A stretch of 64,000 bases of DNA. It comes from Amoebidium appalachense (taxonomy: Eukaryota > Ichthyosporea). This document shows positions 51,993 through 64,000 of this stretch, piece by piece (position 1 is the stretch's first letter; each line of letters starts with the position of its first letter). Location: assembly GCA_963693365.1 (NCBI GenBank), contig CAVNZM010000006.1:9300001-9364000 (forward strand), read 5' to 3'. A model generated the notes under the pieces. The model did not search any database, was not told where the DNA came from, and was given only the letters and a program-made list of their open reading frames with translations. A program made the position numbers and the translations under genes.

Positions 51993-52254
51993 TGCAAGCT
52001 CAACCCAGATAACGACGCAAAAAGCATTACCGTTAGTGAGGTTGGTTACCGGTATTGTGTGTGTGTGTGTGTGTGTTTGATGGTGGCTTCTTCCGGGGGA
52101 GGATCCAACGATGAAGAGAGGACAGGTGCTGACGGTTTGTGTGTGCAGGTTCCTTGCTGAAATCCGGAAGAGTCTTGTCGGCCAAAAGGCTCCTGCTGCT
52201 GCGGCCCAGCTGCCGGCACCCAAACCGGCCATGCCGTTCCAGATCCACATCTAG
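50200..52254 (+). CDS. JAZF1: JAZF1-like C2H2 zinc-finger protein, complete
   Basis: Five exons, 50200-50418, 50604-50765, 51169-51336, 51566-51657, 52149-52254, join in phase (248 aa; JAZF1 is about 243). Finger 1 is at residues 8-31 (CLWPGCKLTF, DLILHVEDDH); then FFTETQLAARR, which parallels the FMTDAARRE region of JAZF1, and a Ser/Thr/acidic linker (TPDSLPSPTSS). Paired C-terminal fingers follow: YICPVPGCGKRYKNPNGIKY and CKIIGCGKRYTNVSGLRHH. The tail FLAEIRKSL matches the end of JAZF1. JAZF1 is a nuclear factor linked to the NuA4/TIP60 complex in animals; fungal Sfp1 shares the paired fingers and regulates growth genes. AACCATGG at the start is a good context, and an AG just upstream suggests a 5' UTR intron. 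Confidence 0.86.
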
Positions 52255-53386
52255 GCCATGTGTGTCTGCCTGCAGTAGGTGGGGCCCCGTCCCTGCTGCA
52301 TAGACACAATGACAGGATAGCTGTTCTTGTGCTTGGTGACACGTTCAAGCATGTGATGGCTTTTCTTCACCGACGCACGATGTGATGTGATGTCATATTG
52401 GGGCTTCTGCCTCTCCTAGTTTCGTGCAGCCTTTTTAGTGCACGCTATAGGCTCGTTACAGGCACACTTTTGGGGAAACTTCTCATTTCTCGTGGATTGT
52501 CTGAAAGTGTAAACTTAAAGTGGGGCGCAGTTTCAGTTGTGTGTGTTTCATTGTCACATGTACACCCGTATTTCGTTATTTCACTCATTTATCAGCGTAC
52601 GGTTACTGTAGAAGAAGCCCAGGCTGGTTCTGTGGTTCGAGTGTTCTAAGTCTAGTTTTATGATGATTTTCTAGTAATCAGGTACCGTGTTGCTTTTTGG
52701 TGTTGATACAATACTCGCGCATATGGCACTGCGCGAATATACATAACAAGTATATAGGCTAAATAGGCTACGTGCACATTTTTTGTGTGTAGATATGCCA
52801 TGTGCCAGGTGTTTTGGATATAGGGATTTGCTTGTGTGGCCGATATTTGCTGGTGTCAACACAAGTCTAGTGTGAAAGTCCTATTTTTGAGTATGTGCAA
52901 TCAGTCGTGCAATGCATCCTGCAGGCAGGGGCTAAAAATATAGTAGCTGGGCAGGTGGACCAATCACTAGCCCGGCCCAAAAAAATAAAATGAAAATAAT
53001 GACTGAAAACGTGATGAATCATCAGAACCAACACTAATATTCCTACTTTTTTTTTTGCCTGAAGATGCCGGTCAAGATACCTTATTTACTTGTTACAGCC
53101 ATTTTGTGATGCTGTCTTACGGGGTCCACCCTTCTCCCCCGCCCCGCCCACCGACCACCGACCACCACCACCGCACACACGTGCACACACGCTCACGCAC
53201 ATACTTCATCTGTGAAGCAAAAAGTCATCGTCGTTAAAAAGTCCGTCGACTTCTTTGTTCAAAGCTTTTCGTTCTTTCTTCTTCTTTTTTTTTTTTTTTT
53301 TTTTTTCGCCTTTTGGACCTTGGGAAGATGGGAAGAGAGGGGGGGAGGGGGGAGGTGGGTGGGTGGGTGGGTGGGTGGGTGGGTGG

Positions 53387-53443
<57 letters not shown>

Positions 53444-54360
53444 TGTATACACATACACGTGTTACGGAGTACGAAGTACACACTCTAGCAAAGCATACAC
53501 GTGCACATGGATCATGAGACTCTGAGATGCAGAGCCCATCCTGTGAGTAAATCAGCCGGTGAGGAGTTGCAATAAGGAAGTCATTCACAGAATAAAGTTG
53601 ACCCGTTTAACCCCGCATTCAAAACGGTTTACCCAGATCAGCTGATAGAAAGTCTTCCTCTATTGCAATGTGCATGGTTGTAACAATGAATGGCCATGAG
53701 GCAACAGACGTCACAGGCAAGAGCAGTGGGCAGGGGAAGGGCCGAGGTCGAAGTTGCAATACATGGTAAGCAACAAACCAAAACCAGGGAGAGGCGGGGG
53801 TACGATGGATGGCGGGTGGTGATGGTGGTGGTGGTGTGTGTACACGTGTGTGTGTGTGGGTGTGGGGGGGGGGGGGGGGGGGCAAGGTGGGTGGCCACGT
53901 GGTGGTGGTGGTGCGGGTGGTTGGGTTGGGTTGGGCTCGATGCTGGCACCGTATGATTCGTTGAACTTCGCACGTTAAGCTGACGTGCACACATGCAACG
54001 GTAACAGTTGCACATCAGATTCTACCATGATTTTATACGAGTCTCAGAACCCTCTTACAAGCATGTATAACACGTGCTTATTAATATTCACACAGGCCTA
54101 TTATTAGTAATGCCTCGTCGTTACTTTTTAACTGCACTACCTAACTACGCACCCGTGGTATACATACATACCAGTGGAACCGCATTTCACGACGATTAGT
54201 GCAGAGCAGTTAAGCAACACTAAACCGCACGACTTGCCACGGTAACCCGGCGCCGGTCTATTTTGGCTGCCCACACGTGCACACAGTACTACATATATGA
54301 GAATCCTCCGCTTTCGCATTGCCCAATGTGTGCATATCATGCCACTTAATCTATTATTTT
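52255..54360. other. Convergent intergenic region
   Basis: Lies between the 3' ends of the JAZF1-like gene (+) and the condensin-like gene (-). It contains a poly-T/G and (GGGT)n block at 53285-53442, a (GGT)n/G block near 53820-53935 and otherwise unique AT-rich sequence. No exon was recognised. Confidence 0.55.
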
Positions 54361-55479
54361 CTACTTTTTGGCCTTTCTGGTCTGGCCACGTGCCAGTGTC
54401 CCTGTGTTTTTCGTCTTGGCTCCAGTCCGTTGGGCTGCCTTGCTGCCTGTTCGTTTTTTCGTAGGTGGAAGTGGCTTTTTGAAGGTGTCCGATGGCAAGC
54501 CCTGCGGGTCATGTGGAAACACACGGGATTGAGGAACATAAGACCTATGTTGGAACGTTGGAAGGACTGCTAACACCTTGCTCTTAAACTTTGCGATAAT
54601 ATGTTGCAACGACGACATTGCCCAATATGACATGTGTGTGAGTGCAGCATGTTCGTTGAGGGTGTGTTGAGACTGGAGGAAGTCGGAGGGGATGGGTAAA
54701 AGGCAAAGGTAAGAGGGGGTTCAGAGGGCTGCCAGGACTTCGTGCACGATCAAACTGCTGCAAAGACCACCTTCCGGTAAACACGTCTATTAGGCCGATA
54801 GAACACTACCAATGCAAGCCACAAACTACTAAGCCACACGTGAATGGAAACTGTCATGTAGGTACACATGCAGGCAAGCAGGGAGACCAGCCACCCACCT
54901 GGCCTCCGGGCTCGGGTGCCTGTGCAGCGTGGGGTGTGGGAGCTGCAGAGAGGATTTCTAGTGGATGTGCGTACAGGAGGCGTAAGCAAGTACACGTGGT
55001 GGCTGCCCAGGTGTCTGCACACACATTATGGTCTTCTTGCCCCTTTGCTCTCTCAAATTGCTCCTCCCCCCCCCCCCCCCCCCCCCCCCCCCTCTCCCCC
55101 CCCCCTCCCCCCCCCCCCCCTCCCCCCCCCCCCCCCCCTCCTGCCCTCCCCCCCCGTTTGTCCCTCTTCGAGTGTGCTGTGTTTGCGGTGTGCCTGACCC
55201 AAGTTACTGTGATCGTTCTAGGTGTGGTGCAGGGCTGGGGGGAGGGGGAGGGGGGGGGGGGGGGGGTTGGAAAGTTCCTTGGTTTTAATTAGGATAGAAA
55301 AGCAAGCAAAAGAAAGGACACTACGGAAAGAGTCGAAGTGGGAGATGTGTTTGTGTATGTGTGTGTGTATGTGATTACTATGTGTTAGTGTGTGTGTGTG
55401 TGTGTGTGTTTGTATGGGTGTGTGAGTGTGAGCGAGTGAGGAAGTGAGTGAACGAGTGTGTGTATGTGTGTGTGTCACG

Positions 55480-55510
<31 letters not shown>

Positions 55511-56028
55511 GGAGGGGGGGGGGGAGGGGATGGATAACCTGTTGCTCTTGCATAGAGTTCCGACTCTGACGATGCCGTTGCTAGGGCCTGACCCAGTCGG
55601 CATGCAACCTCCTTGGTGTGGCTCGTCTTGCCACCTGGATAACTCCATCAGCAGAGAATATACCCCCCCCCCCCACACACACACACACACACACACGTGC
55701 AAATACACATGGTCGCGCCCCTACACACAGCACATCCACAAAAAAAATCTCATCGCGCAATCAATATCCGACCACTCCCACCCTCTCCCCGCTTTCTCTA
55801 TTCCACCTCTTGCCACGTGCACACGATCAACGCTAATGTAGCACACTCCAACGCACATTTTCTTGGGACATAGAATTTTTGACTTCTAATCTTAAAACCC
55901 AAAACTATGATAGTAGATTTGCATTTAGTTCCCAGTTACCTGACGGCCGGGCCAGATATTCCAACAGCAGTTGGCGGGTGGATGTGTCCTCAGGCCACTG
56001 AAATGTGTGTCTGCACAGAGTCTGTGGG

Positions 56029-56073
<45 letters not shown>

Positions 56074-56225
56074 TTGGGTGGGTGTGCTCCTCAAATCGAA
56101 GCGAGGGAAGCATTATACCAATGTTTTAATGTTTCCCTCTTGTGATTTGAGGAATGCCAATTCTTGCACCTCGTCGTGTCTGTATCTCCTTTATCCCCCT
56201 CCTCCTCCCCCCCTCCCGACCGTCT

Positions 56226-56258
<33 letters not shown>

Positions 56259-56287
56259 CCCCCCCCCCCCCCCCCTCCCCCCCCCCC

Positions 56288-56320
<33 letters not shown>

Positions 56321-56631
56321 ACACCCCACCCCCTTTGCTTCCTCTTCCCGCCCACTCCTCTTGTCTTGATTACCGACCCGAAGCTGCCAATCCAAGCCCC
56401 TGACTGGTCCCCCGCCCTCTGCATACCACCTCCCTCCATCCCCACCCCACAAAGCCCACCATCACAACCACCACCACCACGTTAGATGACTGAGGGGTCA
56501 GGATAAATTGATAGGGTTTGTTAAAAAGACAGAGCGGGTGGGTGGGTGGGTGTAGGGGATGGGGGAAAAGTGGATTATAAGGGGTTAGATTCAGGGGGCC
56601 GTTTTTTTTTTTGTTTTTTTTTTTTTCTTTT

Positions 56632-56662
<31 letters not shown>

Positions 56663-57764
56663 GGGTAAAGATGTATACCCAGCCAGTGCATCAGACAGTG
56701 CCCTGCATGCCTGGTCGGTGATGCCCCCAGCCAGCATGTGCAGGCAGTGGGCTGCCCCCCACTGCTCTCGGCCACTGGGGGCCTTACGCTCACAGAAGTA
56801 TGTCTGCAGCAATAGCCGTGCAACATCTGGGCCCTAGAACCACAGTAGTATTGTCAATCATACCAGCCCCCATGCACTATGCCACCCACCTTCTGTTTGC
56901 CGCACCCTGACAGGGCTGCAAACACCACATCATGTCTGCTGAATGATACATAGGTCCCTTCCACCACACATACCCAGGTGCACAAACACGTCTTGCCATC
57001 TCCCTACCGATTGTTTCCTGTTCGAGGCTACCTTCCACATCTGCTCCCCCCCCCCCCCCCCCCCCCCACCACCACCACCACCACCACCTCCCCCCCCTTT
57101 CCCCTACCTCCCCCACCCTCCCCCAGAACACACGCCCCAAAACAAATTTGCATGCCGTTAAACGTTTAAAAAGTACCCGCACGTAAACATGTCCACGTGC
57201 ATGGAGCATGAGGCTGCACGTACAGGCAGAGGGAAGTGGGAAGGCCAGAGGCTTCAGGGAGGGGGGGGGGAGGGGGGGGGGGAAAGTGGAGGTAGGTGGA
57301 GACATGGTACGTGGTGAGGTGCACATTGACATACAAAGATAAACGGATTTATTTGAATGTGTCTGTGTGTGTTCCAAGGTAGGGATGCAACCTTTGCAGC
57401 CTGCTTGGTGGTAGTCTGCATGACCAGACCCAGCACCCGTGCCCTTTCCTCTCGGGAGCCATGCACACTGCCTATCACGTTGACCAGCACTATGCCCAGA
57501 CTCTGCACATCCACAGTGCCTGTCAGACAGGCCACCTCACAACTAAATAATGGTCTGCCCTCCCTCTCTTATTTCCGTGCCACCTCAACATTCTAGCACT
57601 TGGTCACTTGTACCACAACATTCTTTTGTCAGATGCCAACGTCCTCATTCCCGTCTACCGCCTCCCTCCCCTCCCCCCCCCCCCCCCCCCAAAAAAAAAA
57701 AAAAAAAAAAAAAAGGTGCCACTGGATATTCCTAGCCTAGCCGATTACAACTATATGTATGCCG

Positions 57765-57795
<31 letters not shown>

Positions 57796-60715
57796 CCCCC
57801 CCCCCACCACCGCCGCCGCCGCCACCACCACCACCACCACCACCACCACCACCACCACCATTCCCAAAGTGTGACCTCGACTGGGAGAGGCGAAAGTAAG
57901 GTTTGATGCTGCCGGGTTGATGTATGCACGCACCTGTATTGACTAGCATCATTCAGTGAACACTCGATGCACATCAAACGGGACATAGACTACAGGGAAG
58001 GCGTCGAAAGGAGGGCAGAGGGTGGGGGGAGGGGGTGAGAGCGGAGGAGGGGGGGGGGAGGAGGGCGGAGGAAGAAGGATCCGAAAAAGGAGGAGGAGGT
58101 ACTCGGAGGGGGTAGGAGGGAGAGAAAGGGAGGGGTGGGGGGGGGGGGGGGGAGGGGAGGGGGGGCAGACCTGGGTGCGGGCCAGCTTTTGGAAGCACAG
58201 AAGGGCATGGCGCTGGATCGAGTCGAGAGGGTCAACTAGGCCACGTGCCAACACCCCCAGCCTAGTGTGTGTGTGTGTGTGTGTTGAAGGGGGGGGGGGG
58301 GGGGGGGGGGGGGAGGATAGGGAGGGAGACGACTCCAGTCAATATACGTGCGCACTGGTGGGTCTGCTCAGAAGAGGGATGGAAGCTACAGGCCGGCGCC
58401 ATCATGCGAATGGGGTACATAGAGAATAATGAAAGCCACACTCGAGAGGCGATTGGCTTGGAGACCACAATGGCTTGCTTGCGTGACTCGAGCACCCGTT
58501 CACAATACATGTGTGGTCGGGGGAGGAGGAGAGGGGGGGAGGAAGGGGGAAGAGGGAAGAGAGGTGTGCGGGGAGGGGGTAAGGGAAGACAGGCTGCGGG
58601 GGGCTGGGGGGGGGGAGGGAAAAAGGAGAAGGTATACCTCTCCTTGTCGAAACGGATGACGTCACGGACAAATAGAGTTACGAGTGCAGCATAAGAGGCA
58701 GCGCGCAGGGGGTCACAGGGTGACTGGGCACCAACAAGCAGACTGCGGAGGATGGCCTCGTTGGAGGGGTGGTGGTTGCCCAGCAAGCCGAGGACATCTA
58801 AATGGTGCAAAGTATGGTGAGATGGTTGTGGACACTGCTGGATGGGGCGCAGTGGCCGGGGGGGGGGGGGGGGGGGGGGGGGTAAAGGGGGGGGGGTTAG
58901 GGGGGCATTAGGGGAGGTAGGGGGGAAAGGATGTGAAGGTGGGGGTGGGGGAGAGGGGAGGGGGTGGGGGCAGGAGTAGTGGGTGAGCGAGGTAAGAGCA
59001 TATGGCAGTGAACATAAGTAGTGGAAGAAGAAGTGGATGGTAAACAACGGCGGGGGCGAGTACATGTGCACAGCGCCGTACGTAGGATTGAGCGAAAAGA
59101 CAATGAAAAAAGCAGAAATAGGGCAATGCCTTTGTGTCGAAAGAACACCGTTGTTGGTGATGACAGATGGACAGGCTTTTCAAGGGCCCTGTTGTGCTAT
59201 AAATTCAAGGGTTTATGCAGATTGAAATGAGATGGTATGTGCATGCAAAATCGAGTGCAAGGGAATGGCATGGTGGCGATGGTGTGAGTAGATGTATGTG
59301 GGTGTGCGGGGGAAGAGGAAGGCAGGGAAGGGTTGCAGTAAATGTGAGCATATGGAGCAGTGGGGGAAAAAAAAGGGGGGCGGGGGGGGAGGGGGAAGGG
59401 GGGAGGGGCGGGGGAGGGTAATGGGTGATACCTATGCATGCACGCTGGACGGAAGGGAACTGTGTCCCCACAAGCACTTTAGAGAGGTTGTCGATGTGGG
59501 TGGGGGCAGTGGTGGGGTCGATACTGGCTAGACGGCCCAAGGACTGGATGCATGCCGTCCTTAGATGACAGTCTTGGCCTGTATGGGCAGAAGGGAAGGT
59601 AATTTGTGTGTGTGTGAGTGTGTGCGGGGCCGAGGGTCTGGGGGGGAGGGTTGCAGTGGGTGTGTGAGTGTGCGAAGGGTAGGGCTGTGAGGGAGGACAG
59701 GTGCTAAGCCAATCACTTATACAAGGAGATTGTGGTGATTGAGTTTTAGAAATCTCAAATGTTTTAGAAATTGCAGTGTCGGGACTGAAAGAAGGCAAGT
59801 GCAATGATAAAAACGAGCACCACGAGTGTTAGTGCACAAATACGTGTACACGTGCCTGGTTTGTGAGTGTTAGAGTTGGGCACACACCCAGAGGGGGGAG
59901 GAGGGGGAGGGGGGGGAGGGAGAGAGTGGGCGGAGGGCGAGGGGGGAGGGGGAGGGGGGAGGGGAGGGGGGGGTTGGGGTAGGAGGGGAGGGGGGGTTGG
60001 GGTAGGAGGGGAAAGGGGGGTGAGGGAGAGACAGAGGAACAGGCCGGGTGGTGGTGGTGGGGGAGGGGGGGCGAGGTTACCTTCGTCCATAGCCAGGGTA
60101 GTCAGCAGGGGCACAAATCGACCCACATAACCTGTACAGGGTGAAGCACGTGTCAGCACATGGCCTCTGACCAGATCATATCATGCACCAGCAATCCTCT
60201 CTCTACCCCCTCCACTATTGCATACACAACTGGTCAATAAATAATTATGACGGGACGGCAAGTGTACACACATGTAAGTGTGTATGGTCACTTAGTCAAC
60301 TTGATCGCGTTACATTACTGTACGGCATTCCGTTTTATCTTGAATGGTTCCAAAAAGTGCATACGGTGGCGCCTTAAAAAAGTAGAAGTGGGAGGCAGGA
60401 GGGAGGAGAAGGGGAAGGGGGGGGGGGGGGGGAGGGGGGGGGAGGATGGGAGAGGAGGAGGGATGGGGGAAGGCAGGAGAGAGGAAGGGATGGAAGGAAG
60501 GGGAAAGGCCGGGGCCGGGGGACAGGGGGGGAGGGGGAGGGGGGGGGGGGGGGGGAGCAGGACGGGGGGAAGGGGGTGGAGGAGCGGGGGAAGGGGGGGT
60601 GATACCCTCATGCAGGTCTGTGTGCACGGCCTGGGCCACAATCTCCTTGTGACGGAGGCCCTCCTCATTTCCATGCACATAGCTCTTGTCCGTGGTGGAA
60701 CCAGGGCCATGCGTG

Positions 60716-60760
<45 letters not shown>

Positions 60761-62052
60761 GTACACTTGTGTGAATGAGGTTCCATTGGTTACTCGTTGG
60801 TTGGTTGGCTCTTTTTTTTTTTTTTTGGAGAGGGGGGGGGGAGGGGGGAGGGGGAGGGACTTTGAGTTGGGCAACAAGCAGATTCGGTAACGTAAATATT
60901 GGTCGCAGACTTTTTGCTGTGTGGTCATGTATACACACAACCACCCTCAAAGATACTAGATGGGGGTGGATGTGAATGGGTGTGGCATATCCGACCAACA
61001 GATCTTTATAGTGCATGCAAACACGTGTGCTTGCGCATGTGTGTGTGTGTGTGTGTGTAGGTGAATGCACGTGTCTGGCTGCAGGGGTGTGATTGGTTGC
61101 AGGCATGGCAAGGACAAACCGGCTTGTGGGCAACATTCAAAGCCCCAAGAGGATGCAGCAGATTCTGTAAAACTGGGTGGCCTGTGAGGGAGAGGGGGAG
61201 AGGGAGAAAGACACACGGAGAGGGCTTGGGGGGAGGGCGGGAATTGGGAAGGCAAAAAGGAGGCATGGGAGGGAGGGCCAAAGGAAGGGGGGGGAGGGGG
61301 GGGAAGGGGGGGAGTTGGCCCTGGGGAGGGGGGAGGGAGGGAGTGAGGGACTGAGGGAGGGAAGGAGAGGAGGAAATATATATCGTGTGTCTGTGTGCCT
61401 GTGTGTGCGTTGTGGGGGCAAGCAATAGGCAGCCAACTACCTCTGGTCTGCCTGTGTTGATGTTACAATCAGTGCACGGGTAGCCAACTCCACCAGGCTG
61501 TAGGCATAATTTTAAATGATGAGTGCACAGTGTGAAGCAGTGAGGTGGCAACAGCAAACACAACAGTTGTGATCGATGAGCAGAGTGAACATCCCCCCCC
61601 CCCCCCTCCCCCCCCTTCCCCTTCCCTCCGCCCTCCTCCCCACACCCACACCTAAACACACACACAGGCACACACTATCACTGCAAGCAGAAGGGGAGCC
61701 CCCCCCCCCCCCCCCCCCCCCCCCTCCCCCTCCCCACAGGAAGATGATCACGAGGGAGCAGAGAGGAAAAGAATGAAACCACATTTCTTGGAAATTCCTG
61801 CCCCGTATATACCCCACATTCCATTCCAAAAATATGGGGGGCCCAGGGGACAAACTACGGCCATTTGGTGTGTCTGACGACTAGCGCTTCCTGTCTCAAA
61901 TTTCTTTCTCACGGTTCAGAGTGTGCCAATTTCTCTTTTTTGGCGAATAGTAACGAGGGAGCGAAGAATGAAAAGAAAAAGGCAACATGGGAGTGGGATT
62001 TGACCGGGGGGGGGGGGGGGGGGGGGGGAGGGGGGGAGGGAGGGAGGGAGGA

Positions 62053-62135
<83 letters not shown>

Positions 62136-63583
62136 AGGAGGAGGGGGGGGGGGGGGGGGGGGGGCTGAGGAGCACACCTTGCATTGCGATGCGCAACTTC
62201 TCCCAACAACCGAACAAATGTCACCTGCCAGGCATCAAGGGTTACACATCCAAAGATACAAGTATTTCTTTTAACCGCGTCATGATATCACATACTCACA
62301 TCCATACACCCTCCTACTTTAGGTAATCCCCCCCCCCCCCCCCCCCCCCCTCCCTCCCTCCTCCCCTCCCCCCCCCAAAAAAAATCGATGGCTCATCCAT
62401 ATCCATGTAAATGCTAATTTAAAGCCGGAACTGTTGGTTCCACACACACACACTCTCTCTCTACACATACACACACACATCTCTCTCTACACATACACAC
62501 ACACGCGCGCGCGCGCGCGCGCACACACACACACACACACAAACACATACACACACACACGAACACACACGCACACACGCGCACGCACACGCACACGCAC
62601 ACGCACACGCACACGCACACGCACACGCACACGCACACGCACACGCACACGCACACACACACATACACACACTCACTCATACACATGCACCTGCGCGCTG
62701 CTAGCAAGCATGCGCAATGAAGCCATCACTACATACTTAGCCCAAGGCAAATAACTAGTAAACTGCTCGAATATGTGTATGTGAAGGTGCACATGGTAAC
62801 ACATACAGGGGCTTTACTGGCTGTATTTGCCAAAGTATGATGCAAGTTGGCAGGTAGAGTGCGGATTGTGTGTGTGAGAAGCTGGGGAGGAGAGAGCAAA
62901 GAGATTACCCCTCCTTTTCTTTGTTTTTCTTGTTATTCATTGGTTTTTTCCTTTTTCCTTTCTTTTCTTTCTCCCCCCCCCCCCCCCCCCCCCCTTTTTT
63001 TTTTTTTTTTTTTGGCCTTTTTTGTTGGTGATTGGGGGTGGGAGTGTTGGGAGGGGATTTTTTGGGTGTGTGTGTGTTTGGGGGGGGGGGGGGGGGGGGG
63101 AGGGGGGAGGGGGGAGGAGGGTAAAGTGATCAATGGAGGTGGATGGCAGACAGCTGCACTCACATGGGTGTCTACGATGCTGTCCTGATGTTCCACTGAA
63201 CTAATGTCTCTTTCCATAGACTCGAGCACCCCAAACATCATTCTCCCTGCCAACCCACGCACCTATTCAGTCGGATTGATACTGGTCATGCAAGAGCCCC
63301 CTCCCCTCCCCCCTCCCCCCCTCCCCCCCTCGGGGCCGCCGGGAACCATATACTCCTCCTTACTCTTATGGCTTTCCCTCTCCTCCCGAACCAATCACTT
63401 TCATGCACCAAATTCATCAGATTTACCTAACACACACCCGACCACATCTCAAAACCAACAGCATTCATGGCTTCATGGCTGGACATGTGGGGCCAGCCTC
63501 AGGGGTTAATGGGTGGGCACATACGGGCATATGGGCGGTAGGTGCTGTGGTAGAGCAGATCCAACACTGCCCCTGTTTGGCTG
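54361..63583 (-). CDS. NCAPD2: Condensin complex subunit 1-like protein, C-terminal part
   Basis: Seventeen in-phase exons (- strand): 63583-63525, 63246-63164, 62224-62178, 61497-61441, 60715-60606, 60131-60081, 59578-59432, 58797-58638, 58261-58171, 57933-57859, 57535-57392, 57003-56890, 56833-56679, 56010-55940, 55634-55539, 55002-54899, 54501-54361. They encode 567 aa. HEAT-like helices follow the order of the Cnd1 domain: [95 protein letters not shown], then [20 protein letters not shown], matching the NCAPD2 segment RQxRDLAYCVSQLPLTE. The tail is basic. Condensin I compacts mitotic chromosomes. NCAPD3 is the alternative. The first exon starts mid-codon, so the N-terminal half lies beyond the window. 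The last exon is the best in-phase choice; 54584-54757 is an alternative end. Confidence 0.74.
62020..62162. repeat. G run, (GA)n tract and second G run in a condensin-gene intron
   Basis: A G run, then GA dinucleotides from about 62058 to 62132, then another G run, between the exons at 62178 and 61497. On the sense strand this reads poly-C, (TC)n, poly-C, directly following the donor at 62178. Confidence 0.9.
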
Positions 63584-63654
63584 CTGTCAGAACCACCCCG
63601 TTCCAAGTCTCAAACAAATTACTACCTCTTCCCCCCTCCCTACCCCCCCCCCCC

Positions 63655-63689
<35 letters not shown>

Positions 63690-64000
63690 GAAAGAAAGAA
63701 AAGGGAAGACAGAAAGAAAGACAGAAAGAAAGAAAACGATTGCCCCTCTTTGCCCTCCCACAAGAGCCTCCATTCATCCATCCCACTCAAGAATATTTAG
63801 GTATGACACAACACACTCTCTAGTTGTCTACCCAGATCCATACCCACATACACACGAGCACAAGGAATGACGCCGTTTGCTTGCCAGACAAATCATAGGC
63901 CAAGCATAAAAGGTAGCAGAAAAACTAGTAATGAAGGTCACATGCCTAACATAACATACTTTGCTCAGGAAGATAAAGGGCCGGTGGTGGTAGGGTGGGT
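63584..64000. other. Right-edge intronic sequence of the condensin-like gene
   Basis: Contains a C/A homopolymer and (GAAA)n block (63640-63735) and unique sequence. On the - strand near 63955-64000 an open stretch ends in AAA followed by GTATGT, a good donor, so a further exon may start beyond the window. Its phase does not match the next exon found, so another exon or a misjudged boundary is likely. Confidence 0.35.

Noticed and set aside
58310-58520. Open frame [18 protein letters not shown] between condensin-like exons
   Set aside because: No acceptor at its start and wrong phase; the flanking exons (58638 and 58261) join directly to give continuous HEAT-like sequence.
61060-61190. Open stretch reading [19 protein letters not shown] as a condensin-gene exon
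   Set aside because: The exons at 61497-61441 and 60715-60606 join directly in phase; this stretch lacks a compatible donor in its best frame.

Overview
This window is nuclear DNA of an intron-rich eukaryote. There are no bacterial-style operons, ribosome binding sites or CRISPR arrays. Coding sequence is split into short exons by introns with AG acceptors and GT (sometimes GC) donors. The introns and spacers are packed with C/G homopolymers, (CA/TG)n and (TC/GA)n tracts. Most long open frames here are translations of those repeats (poly-Pro, Thr-His, Val-Cys, Arg-Glu) and are not genes. I reassembled genes by eye from exon phase, splice sites and conserved motifs; homology is from memory of the families and no search was run.

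Left to right: (1) a CDCA7-like 4CXXC zinc-finger gene, + strand, 188-4319. (2) A repeat-rich block (7092-10825) with a possible terminal-inverted-repeat element enclosing a large inverted repeat of LINE-like coding sequence. (3) Two apparently intronless genes: a PAS-domain protein (11188-12222) and an orphan ORF that shifts frame near 14685. (4) A G-rich minisatellite (16435-17905). (5) A complete 10-exon FAE1-type 3-ketoacyl-CoA synthase, - strand, 18352-25322. (6) A mitochondrial-type rhodanese, - strand, 26567-29055, and a decayed tandem copy, 29929-31727. (7) A complete 14-exon DPH1, - strand, 33235-43724. (8) Two C2H2 genes on the + strand: a TFIIIA-type eight-finger gene (44891-46866) and a JAZF1-like gene (50200-52254). 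(9) Seventeen exons of a condensin subunit 1 (NCAPD2/Cnd1)-like gene, - strand, 54361-63583, whose N-terminal part lies beyond the right edge.

The products are housekeeping and chromatin proteins (methylation-linked chromatin factor, condensin, diphthamide synthesis, zinc-finger regulators) plus very-long-chain fatty-acid elongation and sulfur transfer. They do not form one pathway. A JAZF1/Sfp1-type protein argues for an opisthokont, whereas FAE1-type KCS is best known from plants and algae. A unicellular opisthokont relative (for example an ichthyosporean) would fit, but this is a low-confidence inference.

The most striking signal is the intron layout. On the sense strand, many introns have a poly-C run within about 5-40 nt of the donor and a (CA)n run ending in the acceptor CAG. 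This holds in both gene orientations, so the C/G and CA/TG tracts largely follow the direction of transcription.
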